From NCBI GenBank assembly GCA_030037885.1, contig JASHPU010000150.1:1-33955 (forward strand): a stretch of 33,955 bases of DNA, given 5' to 3'. The notes below the pieces were generated by a model. The model ran no database searches, was not told where the DNA came from, and was given only the letters and a program-made list of their open reading frames with translations. The DNA comes from Xanthobacteraceae bacterium (lineage in GTDB: Bacteria > Pseudomonadota > Alphaproteobacteria > Rhizobiales > Xanthobacteraceae). Positions 23,255 to 31,702 of this stretch are shown piece after piece (position 1 is the first letter of the stretch; each line of letters begins with the position of its first letter). The position numbers were made by a program, and so were the translations under genes.

Positions 23255-23638
23255 TCAGGATTTGGACAGTGGGGAATTCACCATCATTTTGGCGGCACTT
23301 TGGCCGAGCTCATGGACCTGGGCGGACAAAGCCTGCATCTGCCGGCCCAAATACTCCGTCTGCAGGCCCATGACCTCGCCGGCGTTCTTGGCGCGCATCA
23401 GCTTCTGGGCGAAATCGAACGTCGCTGCGACATTTTGCTCGGCGTAGTGCATCGACTTCTGCGCGAGCTCGCTGGCGCCGTCATGCGCTGCCTCGGCGCG
23501 GCCCTGCATCTGGCCGACCGCCTGATTGGCCGCGTCGATGAAGCCCTCGACGGCCTTGCGCGCCTGCACGACGCTCTGCTCGGCGAACGTGCGGAGCTGG
23601 TCGGGAATGGCGAATTGCTCGAATGGATCGTTGGCCAT
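23255..23638 (-). CDS. Phasin family protein (second copy)
   Basis: A 127-aa helical protein starting MANDPFEQFAIPDQLRTFAE. The stretch VQARKAVEGFIDAANQAV, then AQKSMHYAEQNVAATFDFAQ and AKNAGEVMGLQTEYLGRQMQ are the standard phasin segments, matching the second half of the neighbour. CGGAG stands 8 bases before the ATG. It is shorter than the first phasin because it lacks the Lys/Pro-rich head and repeat. It lies divergently from the sensor kinase and is separated from the other phasin by 285 bases with an operator-like motif and a hairpin, so the two are probably transcribed separately. Confidence 0.85.
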   Translation of the reverse strand: MANDPFEQFAIPDQLRTFAEQSVVQARKAVEGFIDAANQAVGQMQGRAEAAHDGASELAQKSMHYAEQNVAATFDFAQKLMRAKNAGEVMGLQTEYLGRQMQALSAQVHELGQSAAKMMVNSPLSKS

Positions 23639-23831
23639 GGTCGTTTCTCCGGAAATGGCGAGCGGATGATCGTCGTGCGAGAGCGGCGGTAGCACGAAGA
23701 AAGGCGCGTCGAGCAACAATCCGGACGCCATGGTTTATCGCGCCATGCCGGCGCCGGCAGGTTTTGTACGCCCATGGACGCCGCACGGCGCCCGCATTAT
23801 TAAGAATCCCTTAGGCAACGAGTTCCGTCGC

Positions 23832-26594
23832 ATGCGCCCCATCGAGACCGAGCTCGCCCTCCTGCATGTCCCGCAGCTCGCGGCTTCGGCGACGAGCGCC
23901 AAGCCGGCTTGGCTATGGAACAGCGACGGATCGCGCCTGATCTGGGCGAACGCGGTCGGTGCGGCGATTTTCGGCGCCGCAAATGTCGCCGCGGCAGCCC
24001 GGCTGGAATTCGGCACCGACAGCGCAGCCGCAACGCAAGTTGCGCGATTGGCCACGAGCCTTCGGCCCGTAGGGCAGGAGCGGCTCGAACGGCTGCGCGG
24101 CTTCGGCGCCCGTTTCGGCGCGCTGACCTGCATCTGCTCGCGCATCGGTTTGTTCGACGGTTCGGCCGCGATCCTCATTGCGGCGGCCGAGCCGGCCGGC
24201 CCGGCCTTGCCGCTGGCAGAACGCGCGCGGCGGCTTTTTGCCGATGATGCCGCACTCGCGGTGTTTGCACCGGACGGCACGCTTCTGCACGCCGGATCAG
24301 GCGCTCTGGCCCAACTCGGCGGTGCCACGAGCTTTTCGGCGCTCGGTATCGACGCCGTGGCGGATGCGGCCCTCGCCTCGGGTCATGCCAGGGGCACTGT
24401 GCACTTGAGGCAGCGCAGTGCCGAAGTGACGGTATTTCGCTTGGGCGAAGGCGAGTCGCGCGTGCTTGTGCTGACGTTGCCAGCAGCAGAGCCGCGCGCC
24501 GAGGCTACGCCGGCCGCGCCAGATGTTGCGGCGATTGCGGCCGACGTCGAGGCGCCGGCGGTTGCGGCCGATGCGCCCGCAGCCGCAGCATCGTCCGAGC
24601 GCCGTCATCCGCTGCGCTTTGTCTGGCAGATGGATGCCGCGGGACGTTTCGTTATCGGCTCCGACGAGTTCATCGAACTGGTCGGGCCGCGCATCATCGC
24701 CGCGTGCGGCCGATTGTGGAGCGAGATCGCCGCCGAACTGAACCTTGATCCGCAGCACCAGGTCGTCCGCGCCATGGCGACGCGCGAAACCTGGAGCGGC
24801 ATCGAGGTGTCGTGGCCGATCGATAATTCCAGCGAACGCGTGGCCGTCGAATTGTCCGGGCTGCCGGTGTTCGACCGCAGTCGCCAATTCGGCGGCTATC
24901 GCGGCTTTGGCGTGTGCCGCGACGTGGCGCACATCAACCAATTGCTGCGCGTGCGCCACGCGCGGCCGATCGGATTCACGCCGCCGCTGACGGCCGCCTC
25001 GGGCGAAGCAATTGCTGCGAGCTCCGCAAGCCTGCCCGCCGAGGCGACAGAGCCCACCCGGCAGGCTAAGCCGGATGTGCCGCCTGAGCCGGCCGCGCCG
25101 CTTGCAGCGGCCGGCAACGTGGTGCCGTTTCGCACCGCCGCGTCAGCCGAGCCGAAAGCGCCGACCTTGAGCCCGGGCGAACGCAATGCGTTTCGCGAAC
25201 TGGCACAGGAATTGACAGCGCGGCTAAGCGGCCAAGTCGAGCAGCCAGTCGAGCAGCCAGTCGACGCCTTGACAGCATCCGTGATGCCGGGCGCCGGCCC
25301 GGCCGGAATGGCTGCACTGGTGTGGGAGGATGCCGTGGCCGCCGCGAGTGCGGAGAGCGCACACGCGCCGACCGAGATCGCGCCGGCGGCGGTATCGACA
25401 GGCGCCGCAACGGACGCCCCGCAGGATCCGGCTCACCTGCTGCTCGACCGCGTACCGGCCGGCATTCTGGTTCATCGCGAAGACGCGCTGCTCTATGCCA
25501 ACCGCGCTTTCCTCGATTGGAGCGGCTACGACTCGCTCGACGCACTTGGCGCTGCCGGCGGGCTGGCCTCGCTGTTTGCCGAGCCGGGCGCCGCAGGGCT
25601 GAGCGAGAGCGATGGCGCCCAGAAACTTTGCATCGCGACCCGCCAAGGCGAGCGGCTCGCGGTCGAAGGCCGGCTCTTCGCCGTTCCGTGGTACGGCGGC
25701 TCTGCATTGGCGCTGATCGTGACCGGCGGGCGGGCAGAGGAGCGCCACCGCATGCTCCAAACCGCACTCGATGCGGCGCAGGAGGAAGTCCGCGAGCTAA
25801 AGGCCGGTCTTGCACACTCCGGTCTTGCACATTCCGGTCTTGGACACGCCGGCCTTGGACACACGGCGCGCGACGAAGCGCAGCAAGCCGCCGCAAAAGC
25901 CGACTTTATCGCGAAGGTCAGCCACGAGATTCGCACCCCGCTCAATTCGATGATCGGCTTTGCCGAAGTGATCATGGCGGAACGGTTCGGGGCGATCGGC
26001 AATGAGCGCTACCGCGAATACCTCAAGGACATCCATACCGCCGGCACGCAACTGGTTTCGCTGCTCAACGATCTGGTCGATCTGTCCAAGGTCGAGAGCG
26101 GCCAGCTCGATCTGAATTTCGCCAGTCTCGATCTCAACGACCTCACGCGGCAATGCGTCGCCGTGATGCAGCCGCAGGCCAACCGGGCCCGCATCATCAT
26201 CCGCAGCGCGCTGGCGTCGGGCCTGTCACCGATCATCGCCGACCCGCGCTCGGTGCGCCAGATCGTCATCAATCTGCTGTCGCATGCCATCAAGCTGACC
26301 GGCCCCGGCGGCCAGGTCATCGTCTCGACGGCGGCCGCCGACGGCGGCGAGGCGGTGCTGCGCGTGCGCGATACCGGCGTCGGCATGCACGAGACCGACA
26401 TCGATGCGGCGCTCGATCCGTTCCGCGATACCGATACGTCGGCGAACTGGAGCGCCGGGGGCAGCGGCCTCGGTCTGCCGCTCACCAAGGCGCTTGCCGA
26501 GGCAAACCACGCCGCATTTCGTATCAAGAGCGCTCCGAACGCCGGCACGCTGGTGGAGATCGCATTTCCGGTGACACCGCTGGCGGCGCAGTGA
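23832..26594 (+). CDS. PAS-domain sensor histidine kinase (PleC/DivJ/PdhS-like catalytic core)
   Basis: About 920 aa, no obvious membrane segments. A PAS-like region lies near residues 20-150 (PAWLWNSDGSRLIWAN), a second near 265-380 (FVWQMDAAGRFVIGSDEF) and a third near 535-640 (VPAGILVHREDALLYANRAFL), joined by Ala/Pro-rich linkers. The kinase core follows: phospho-accepting His698 (KVSHEIRTPLNSMIGFAEV), LLNDLVDLSKVESG, the N-box (INLLSHAIKLT, residue 818 His where Asn is usual), DTGVGM, and GSGLGLPLTKAL. The DHp and ATPase parts resemble alphaproteobacterial PleC/DivJ/PdhS kinases linked to cell-cycle control. The start is uncertain: ATG 23832 is preferred over upstream in-frame codons, without a strong ribosome site. 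No response regulator is adjacent. Confidence 0.8.
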   Translation: MRPIETELALLHVPQLAASATSAKPAWLWNSDGSRLIWANAVGAAIFGAANVAAAARLEFGTDSAAATQVARLATSLRPVGQERLERLRGFGARFGALTCICSRIGLFDGSAAILIAAAEPAGPALPLAERARRLFADDAALAVFAPDGTLLHAGSGALAQLGGATSFSALGIDAVADAALASGHARGTVHLRQRSAEVTVFRLGEGESRVLVLTLPAAEPRAEATPAAPDVAAIAADVEAPAVAADAPAAAASSERRHPLRFVWQMDAAGRFVIGSDEFIELVGPRIIAACGRLWSEIAAELNLDPQHQVVRAMATRETWSGIEVSWPIDNSSERVAVELSGLPVFDRSRQFGGYRGFGVCRDVAHINQLLRVRHARPIGFTPPLTAASGEAIAASSASLPAEATEPTRQAKPDVPPEPAAPLAAAGNVVPFRTAASAEPKAPTLSPGERNAFRELAQELTARLSGQVEQPVEQPVDALTASVMPGAGPAGMAALVWEDAVAAASAESAHAPTEIAPAAVSTGAATDAPQDPAHLLLDRVPAGILVHREDALLYANRAFLDWSGYDSLDALGAAGGLASLFAEPGAAGLSESDGAQKLCIATRQGERLAVEGRLFAVPWYGGSALALIVTGGRAEERHRMLQTALDAAQEEVRELKAGLAHSGLAHSGLGHAGLGHTARDEAQQAAAKADFIAKVSHEIRTPLNSMIGFAEVIMAERFGAIGNERYREYLKDIHTAGTQLVSLLNDLVDLSKVESGQLDLNFASLDLNDLTRQCVAVMQPQANRARIIIRSALASGLSPIIADPRSVRQIVINLLSHAIKLTGPGGQVIVSTAAADGGEAVLRVRDTGVGMHETDIDAALDPFRDTDTSANWSAGGSGLGLPLTKALAEANHAAFRIKSAPNAGTLVEIAFPVTPLAAQ
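25806..25865 (+). repeat. 15-base tandem repeat inside the kinase gene
   Basis: Four consecutive 15-base units (GGTCTTGCACACTCC and variants) encode GLAHS GLAHS GLGHA GLGHT. They fall in the helical linker between the last PAS domain and the histidine-phosphotransfer helix. Units 1 and 2 differ by one base; 3 and 4 have diverged more. Confidence 0.95.
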
Positions 26595-26693
26595 TGCATC
26601 GAGCTGCCCGCGTCCGCTCGCGGTCGATCGAAAAGGCCGTGGGTGGCTTGTTGCCGGCCGGATTTCCGCCGCTTTCCGCGGCAAGGCTCAATC

Positions 26694-27437
26694 ATGCGCC
26701 TGATCCGGAACGCGTTGGCCTTGCTGCTGGTCTGCTTGGCTCTGGTGCCGGCACGCACGTTCGCGGCCGATAAGGTCGATCTCTTGCTGGTGCTCGCCGC
26801 CGACGTGTCGCGCAGCATCGATGCCGACAAATTTCAGTTGCAGCGCAACGGCTATGCGGCGGCGCTGGCTAATCCGCGCGTGCTCGATGCGATCGCTTCA
26901 GGGCGCTACGGCCGGATTGGCCTGACTTTCGTCGAGTGGTCCGGGGTCGGCAACCAGAAAGTCGTCATCGGCTGGGCGATGATTGGCGATGCTGCGGCGG
27001 CCAAGAGTTTCGGCGACCGCCTGCTGGAAGAGCCGCGCTCGTTCGCGGACCGTACCTCGATCAGCGGCGGCATCGCGTTTGCCATGGCCCAGCTTGCCGC
27101 GGCGCCGTTCGAGTCGGCGCGCCGCACCATCGACGTATCAGGCGACGGCACCAACAATGCCGGCCCCGACGTAACCAGCCTGCGCGACGCGGCCGTCGCC
27201 AAGGGGATCACCGTCAACGGCCTGCCGATTCTGAGCACCAATCCGATGTCGTGGAATCCCGACCACACCAATCCGCCGGGCGGCCTGGCCAACTACTATC
27301 GTGACAACGTCATCGGCGGCCCAATGGCCTTCGTGCGGGTGGCGAAGGATTTCAATGCGTTCGGCGACGCCATCATCGAAAAAATGATTGCCGAGGTATC
27401 GCAGGCGCACGACCCGCTGCGGCACGCGGCGCGCTGA
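26694..27437 (+). CDS. DUF1194 family (von Willebrand factor A-like) exported protein
   Basis: A 247-aa protein with a signal peptide (hydrophobic residues ~6-18, ending RTFAA). The mature part starts VDLLLVLAADVSRSIDADKF, a VWA-type metal-ion-dependent adhesion motif (DxSxS written as DVSRS), and continues with GRIGLTFVEWSG, DRTSISGGIAFAMAQL and TIDVSGDGTNNAG, typical of DUF1194. The ATG at 26694 gives a good signal peptide; the frame runs further upstream without one. It starts 99 bases after the kinase stop on the same strand. The family is exported and of unknown function; the kept metal site suggests a protein- or ligand-binding role. Confidence 0.85.
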   Translation: MRLIRNALALLLVCLALVPARTFAADKVDLLLVLAADVSRSIDADKFQLQRNGYAAALANPRVLDAIASGRYGRIGLTFVEWSGVGNQKVVIGWAMIGDAAAAKSFGDRLLEEPRSFADRTSISGGIAFAMAQLAAAPFESARRTIDVSGDGTNNAGPDVTSLRDAAVAKGITVNGLPILSTNPMSWNPDHTNPPGGLANYYRDNVIGGPMAFVRVAKDFNAFGDAIIEKMIAEVSQAHDPLRHAAR

Positions 27438-27627
27438 GCGGCTGGCGGCGAGCCGGTGCGGAGCCGCACTGCAGGCGGTCGGCTCGGCCCGGAGCCGATT
27501 TCCTTTCGTCTTCCTGACGGCTTGCGCCCGAACGCCGGCCACGAATCCGACACAGAGCCCGGCCATTTTGCCTGCTGCCTGCCATCCGTTATTGTCGACC
27601 GCCCCGCAACAATCGGAAAACGCGTCC

Positions 27628-29538
27628 GTGACCGCGGCTAAGGGCTTGAAGCGCCTCGCGATTGCCGTTGCCGCCTTGGTGGCGGCGGCGTTCGCCACGC
27701 TGATCGGTCTATCGTTTTTGATCCCGACCGACGCCGTCCGCGACGCCGTCAAGAAGGACATCCAGGCGGTCACCGGGTTGAGCCCGACGTTGCGCGGCGC
27801 CGTCTCGGTTTCGCTCTTTCCGCATCCCAGCGTGATCTTCCACGACGTCGTGCTCGGCGACGGAGCCGGCGCGGCGCCGCCGCTCGAGGCTGCGGAATTG
27901 ACGGCGCGGCTGCGCTATTTTCCGCTGCTCGCCGGCCGCATCGAGATCGCCGACGTGACGCTCCTGCGGCCGAACGTCAACGTCACGCTCACCCCGGACG
28001 GCCAGTCGAATTGGTCGAAGCTGGTCGCATCCTTTGCCCAGGCGGTGCAGCCAAGTGCCAATCGCGACGAGTCGTTCTCCGAGATCGTCGTGCACGACGG
28101 CACGGTCACGGTACACGACGCCGAAAAACGCATCGACGAACGTCTCGACAGTCTCGAAATCCAGCTCGCCTGGCCCGCGATCTCGCGCAGCTTCGCGGCA
28201 AACGGCCATTTCGTCTGGAACAAAGAGCCGGTCAACGTCGGCCTGACGCTGAGCGATTTTCTGGCGGCGCTGACCGGCCAGCATTCCGGCGTGAAATTGC
28301 GGCTCGCTTCGGCGCCGCTCAACGTGACGTTCGACGGCGCCGCGAGCGATCAGCCGACGCTCAAGCTGGAGGGCACGCTCGGCATCGATTCGCCGTCGCT
28401 GCGCAGGGCGCTGCAATGGACCGGCAAGCACAAGGTGCCGTTCGGCGGCTTCGGCCGTTTCGCGTTGCGCGCCCGGAGCGACATGGACGCGAACGTCGTG
28501 TCGCTGACCAACGTCAATGTCGAGCTCGATGGCAACCGCGCCGAGGGCGTACTCACGCTCGCGACCGACGGCCATCAGGCCGTGCAAGGCACGCTGGCTT
28601 CGGACTCGCTCGACTTCACGCCGTATGTATCCGGCGTTCGGGTCATGGCCGCCAACACGCGCACCTGGGACCGGCTGCCGATCGCGCTGGACGGCTTGGC
28701 GGCGTTCGATCTCGATCTGCGCCTGTCCGCCAACAGCATCAAAGTCGCCAACGCGCAGCTCGGGCGCACCGCCATTGCCCTCAATATGCGTGACGGGAAG
28801 CTCAACGTCACGATCGGCGAATCGCAGTCGTTCGGCGGCCTGGCACAGGGCTCGTTCAGCCTCGGCAATGCCAGTGACGGCGTTGCGGTGGGCTCGCACG
28901 TGCAATTCGTCGATGTCGATCTTGCTAGTTGCCTCGGCCAGATTTTCGGCCTGCACAAGCTGGAGGGCCGCGGCACACTGGCGCTCGATGTCGAAGGCGC
29001 CGGCAGCTCGGTCTGGGCGCTCACCCACACGCTTAATGGCACGGCCAGCGTCGACGCCCACGACGGCGCGCTCACCGGCATCAACGTCGCGCAATTGCTG
29101 CGGCGGCTGGAGAAGCGGCCGCTTTCCGGCAATGGCGATTTCCGCAGCGGGCACACGCCGTTCGACCGGCTGGTGCTGCACGTCAAGATCGGGCAGGGCA
29201 TGGTGTCGATCGTCGATCTGCACATTGACGGTCCTTCGGTGCGGCTCAAGGTTGGCGGCCAGGCATCGGTGCCGAGCCGCGATCTCGATCTGCGCGGCAA
29301 GGCCACGCTGGTTTCGACCGACACCGCCAATGCGTTCGAACTGCCGTTTGCGGTGGAGGGACCCTGGGACGATCCGTTGGTGCTGCCGGACGCTTCGAGC
29401 CTGATCCGGCATTCGGACGCCGCCGCGCCGCTGCTCGAGGCGGTCAAAAAGCATTCGGCGGGCGACGCCGTGCGCTCGGTGATCGACCAGCTGTTTGCTG
29501 CGCCGCCGCCCGCTGCGGCGCCTGCGGGTGGGCCGTAA
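27628..29538 (+). CDS. AsmA family protein
   Basis: A 636-aa envelope protein. One N-terminal transmembrane helix (about residues 9-30, LAIAVAALVAAAFATLIGLS) is followed by the AsmA N-domain: a membrane-proximal stretch with TGLSPTLRGAVSVSLFPHPSV and VVLGDGAGAAPPLEAAELTA. Beta-rich sequence follows, with the C-terminal AsmA segment (GRGTLALDVEGAGSSVWAL, LNGTASVDAHDGALTGINV, VGGQASVPSRDLDLRGKATL). AsmA-like proteins are bridge-like lipid-transfer or envelope-assembly proteins held in the inner membrane. The start is set at a GTG because it places the basic residues directly before the helix; the GGAA upstream is a modest ribosome site, and the frame is open for another 80 codons. Confidence 0.82.
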   Translation: MTAAKGLKRLAIAVAALVAAAFATLIGLSFLIPTDAVRDAVKKDIQAVTGLSPTLRGAVSVSLFPHPSVIFHDVVLGDGAGAAPPLEAAELTARLRYFPLLAGRIEIADVTLLRPNVNVTLTPDGQSNWSKLVASFAQAVQPSANRDESFSEIVVHDGTVTVHDAEKRIDERLDSLEIQLAWPAISRSFAANGHFVWNKEPVNVGLTLSDFLAALTGQHSGVKLRLASAPLNVTFDGAASDQPTLKLEGTLGIDSPSLRRALQWTGKHKVPFGGFGRFALRARSDMDANVVSLTNVNVELDGNRAEGVLTLATDGHQAVQGTLASDSLDFTPYVSGVRVMAANTRTWDRLPIALDGLAAFDLDLRLSANSIKVANAQLGRTAIALNMRDGKLNVTIGESQSFGGLAQGSFSLGNASDGVAVGSHVQFVDVDLASCLGQIFGLHKLEGRGTLALDVEGAGSSVWALTHTLNGTASVDAHDGALTGINVAQLLRRLEKRPLSGNGDFRSGHTPFDRLVLHVKIGQGMVSIVDLHIDGPSVRLKVGGQASVPSRDLDLRGKATLVSTDTANAFELPFAVEGPWDDPLVLPDASSLIRHSDAAAPLLEAVKKHSAGDAVRSVIDQLFAAPPPAAAPAGGP

Positions 29539-29604
29539 GACCGGCGGCTCCGCCTGGTTCCGGCAAATTCAGCTAAAATTCAGCTCGACCGCTCATCCTG
29601 CGGA

Positions 29605-29638
29605 TGGCGCCGGCGGCGCCACCGGGCAGGGCTTTTTT
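29605..29638 (+). terminator. Possible terminator after the AsmA-like gene
   Basis: TGGCGCC and GGCGCCA pair perfectly around GGC, and a run of six T follows at 29633-29638. The T run is 11 bases from the stem, so this is a weak match to an intrinsic terminator. Confidence 0.4.
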
Positions 29639-29700
29639 CAACATCATGCTCTATGATTCGGCCCCGCGAATCAGCGGCTTTGCCGCGCGACGGGGCCGAC

Positions 29701-29955
29701 ATGCTCGGGCGATTTAGTCGCACTATGGTCAAGGTGCTGGTGGCGTCGCTGATCGTCGGTACGATCCTGGCGCACTTTGGCCTGACGCCGGACGAACTGA
29801 TGGGCACGGCCGGGCTCTCGACCGCACGGCTCGAAGAGCTGGCGCGGGCCGGCCTCGCCTGGGCGCTGCCCAACCTCCTGCTCGGCGCGCTCATCATCGT
29901 GCCGGTCTGGTTTCTGCTTTATCTGTTCCGGCCGCCGGGCGAGAGCCGGGATTGA
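29701..29955 (+). CDS. Small membrane protein, DUF6460-like
   Basis: 84 residues starting MLGRFSRTMVKVLVASLIVG. Two hydrophobic segments (about residues 9-25 and 54-75) flank an amphipathic stretch with GLTPDELMG and TARLEELARAGLAWALPN, ending IVPVWFLLYLFRPP. The arrangement resembles DUF6460 proteins of Hyphomicrobiales, function unknown. An in-frame ATG at 29653 would add 16 polar residues; the inner start is preferred because GGGGCC precedes it and homologues begin near the first helix as I recall them. It is convergent with the ABC permease gene, 16 bases away. Confidence 0.6.
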   Translation: MLGRFSRTMVKVLVASLIVGTILAHFGLTPDELMGTAGLSTARLEELARAGLAWALPNLLLGALIIVPVWFLLYLFRPPGESRD

Positions 29956-29971
29956 TTTCAAAAAGCGCCGT

Positions 29972-30772
29972 TCACAATCGCGTCGGCGCGCCTCGCGCCG
30001 CGGTCAGCTTGGCGGCGAACGACGCGGTGAGGACGGCCACGCAAACCACAGCGATGAAGATGCTGCACACCGCGTTGATTTCCGGCTTCACGCCGAGCCG
30101 CACCTGCGAATAGATGCGGATCGGCAGCGTGGTCGCGCCCGGCCCCGTGGTGAAGCTTGCGATCACCAGGTCATCGAGCGAAAGCGCAAACGCGAGCATC
30201 CAGGCCGCCGCGAGCGCCGGCAGGATCAGCGGCAAGGTGATGCTGAGGAACGTGCGCAGCGGCGGCGAGCCGAGATCCATGGCGGCCTCCTCCAGGCTCA
30301 TGTCGAAGTCGACGAGCCGCGACTGCACCACCACGGTGACGAAGCAGGCCGCCATCGTGGTATGGGCGATGACGACGGTCCAGAAGCCGCGGTCGACCGC
30401 CAGCGCCACGAACAACAGCAACAGCGACAGACCGGTGATGACCTCCGGCATGACCAGCGGCGCGTAGATCATCGATGCGAACAGAAGCCGGCCGCGAAAG
30501 CGGCCGAAGCGCACCAGCGCCACCGCGGCGAGCGTGCCCAGCAGCGTCGCCAGGCTCGCCGAGACGAACGCGACCCGCAGGCTGATGGAGGCGGCGCTCA
30601 GAATCGCGGCGTCGCCGGCAAGCTCGGTATACCAGTGCGTCGACCAGCCGCCCCACACCGCGACCAGCCGCGAGGCATTGAACGAGTAGATCACCAGAAC
30701 GACGATGGGCAGGTATAGAAAAACGATGCCGAGCACGATGGCGAACAAATTAAAGGCCGTCACTCTGCGCAT
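29972..30772 (-). CDS. ABC transporter permease, polyamine type (PotC/PotI-like)
   Basis: A 266-aa inner-membrane permease with about six membrane helices. The ATPase-contact (EAA) loop reads EEAAMDLGSPPLRTFLSITL, and the following ALSLDDLVIASFTTGPG is characteristic of spermidine/putrescine permeases of the PotC/PotI group. AAGGG precedes the ATG. It starts two bases after the PotB-like stop codon, so the two are tightly coupled. It is the last gene of the three-gene operon running from 32824. Confidence 0.88.
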   Translation of the reverse strand: MRRVTAFNLFAIVLGIVFLYLPIVVLVIYSFNASRLVAVWGGWSTHWYTELAGDAAILSAASISLRVAFVSASLATLLGTLAAVALVRFGRFRGRLLFASMIYAPLVMPEVITGLSLLLLFVALAVDRGFWTVVIAHTTMAACFVTVVVQSRLVDFDMSLEEAAMDLGSPPLRTFLSITLPLILPALAAAWMLAFALSLDDLVIASFTTGPGATTLPIRIYSQVRLGVKPEINAVCSIFIAVVCVAVLTASFAAKLTAARGAPTRL

Positions 30773-30774
30773 GG

Positions 30775-31698
30775 TCAACCCTTCTCGCTTGTCCGCATCG
30801 CCTGATGCTGAAACAGCACGATCGGCGTGACCAAAAGGCAGACCAGCGCCACGGCTACCGCCGACGCCGCAGGCCAATCCTTGTTGCCGAAGAACTCGGT
30901 CCAGATCGTCTGTCCGATCATCGGCGCGCTGGAGCCGCCGAGCAGATCGGGGATGACGAATTCGCCGACGATCGGGATGAAACAGAGCAACACGCCGGCC
31001 ACGATGCCGGGCGACGACAGCGGCAGCGTCACCAGCCAGAACGCCTTCCAGCGCGGACAGCCGAGGTCGGCGGCGGCTTCGAGCAATGACTGATCGAGCT
31101 TTTCCAACACCGCATAGAGCGGCAGCACCATGAACGGCAGATACGAATAGACCATGCCGATATAGATCGCGGTGTCGGTGGCGAGCCAGACCGGCGGCTC
31201 GTGCACGATATGCAGCGCCAGCAGCGCCTTGTTGAGGAGGCCGTCGCGCTGCAGGATGTTCATCCAGGCGTAGATGCGGATCAGAAACGAGGTCCAGAAC
31301 GGCAGCACCACGAGGACGACCAGCACCGCCTGCACGCGCCGCGGCGTGCGCGCCATCCCGTAGGCGATCGGATAGCCGATCGCGAGCAGCATCAGCGTGG
31401 CGAACGCGGCGATCTCCAAACTCTTGACGTAGGACAACAGATAAAGCGGATCGGAGCCGAGCAGCCGGTAATTGTCGAACGACAGGCCGGCGAAGAACCG
31501 CGCGATGCCGCGCCAGCCGGCGGCGAAATCGAGCACCGGCGCATAGGGCGGCAGCGCGATCGCGCTCTGCGACAAGCTGATCTTGAGCACGATCAGAAAC
31601 GGCACCAGGAAGAACACGATCAGCCACGCATAGGGCAGCGCGACCACGAGTTTCCGCCCGAGCGATGCGTTGGACGGCCGGCGCTTTGCGTCGATCAT
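30775..31698 (-). CDS. ABC transporter permease, polyamine type (PotB/PotH-like)
   Basis: A 307-aa inner-membrane permease. Helix 1 is LVVALPYAWLIVFFLVPFLI; FWTSFLIRIYAWMNIL and YSYLPFMVLPLYAVLEKLD are hallmark stretches of PotB/PotH proteins. The EAA loop is EAAADLGCPRWKAFWLVTLP, followed by VGEFVIPDLLGG. It pairs with the PotC-like protein and the ATPase encoded on either side, with gaps of 2 and 4 bases. Substrates of the group are putrescine, spermidine or related amines; exact specificity rests on a binding protein that is not in the window. Confidence 0.88.
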   Translation of the reverse strand: MIDAKRRPSNASLGRKLVVALPYAWLIVFFLVPFLIVLKISLSQSAIALPPYAPVLDFAAGWRGIARFFAGLSFDNYRLLGSDPLYLLSYVKSLEIAAFATLMLLAIGYPIAYGMARTPRRVQAVLVVLVVLPFWTSFLIRIYAWMNILQRDGLLNKALLALHIVHEPPVWLATDTAIYIGMVYSYLPFMVLPLYAVLEKLDQSLLEAAADLGCPRWKAFWLVTLPLSSPGIVAGVLLCFIPIVGEFVIPDLLGGSSAPMIGQTIWTEFFGNKDWPAASAVAVALVCLLVTPIVLFQHQAMRTSEKG

Positions 31699-31702
31699 CG
31701 CA

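Noticed and set aside
29972-31627. Apparent fusion of the two permeases as one 551-codon frame
   Set aside because: The upstream part is an Arg-rich out-of-frame reading of the PotB-like gene; the separate 307-aa and 266-aa permeases with proper helices are the real products.
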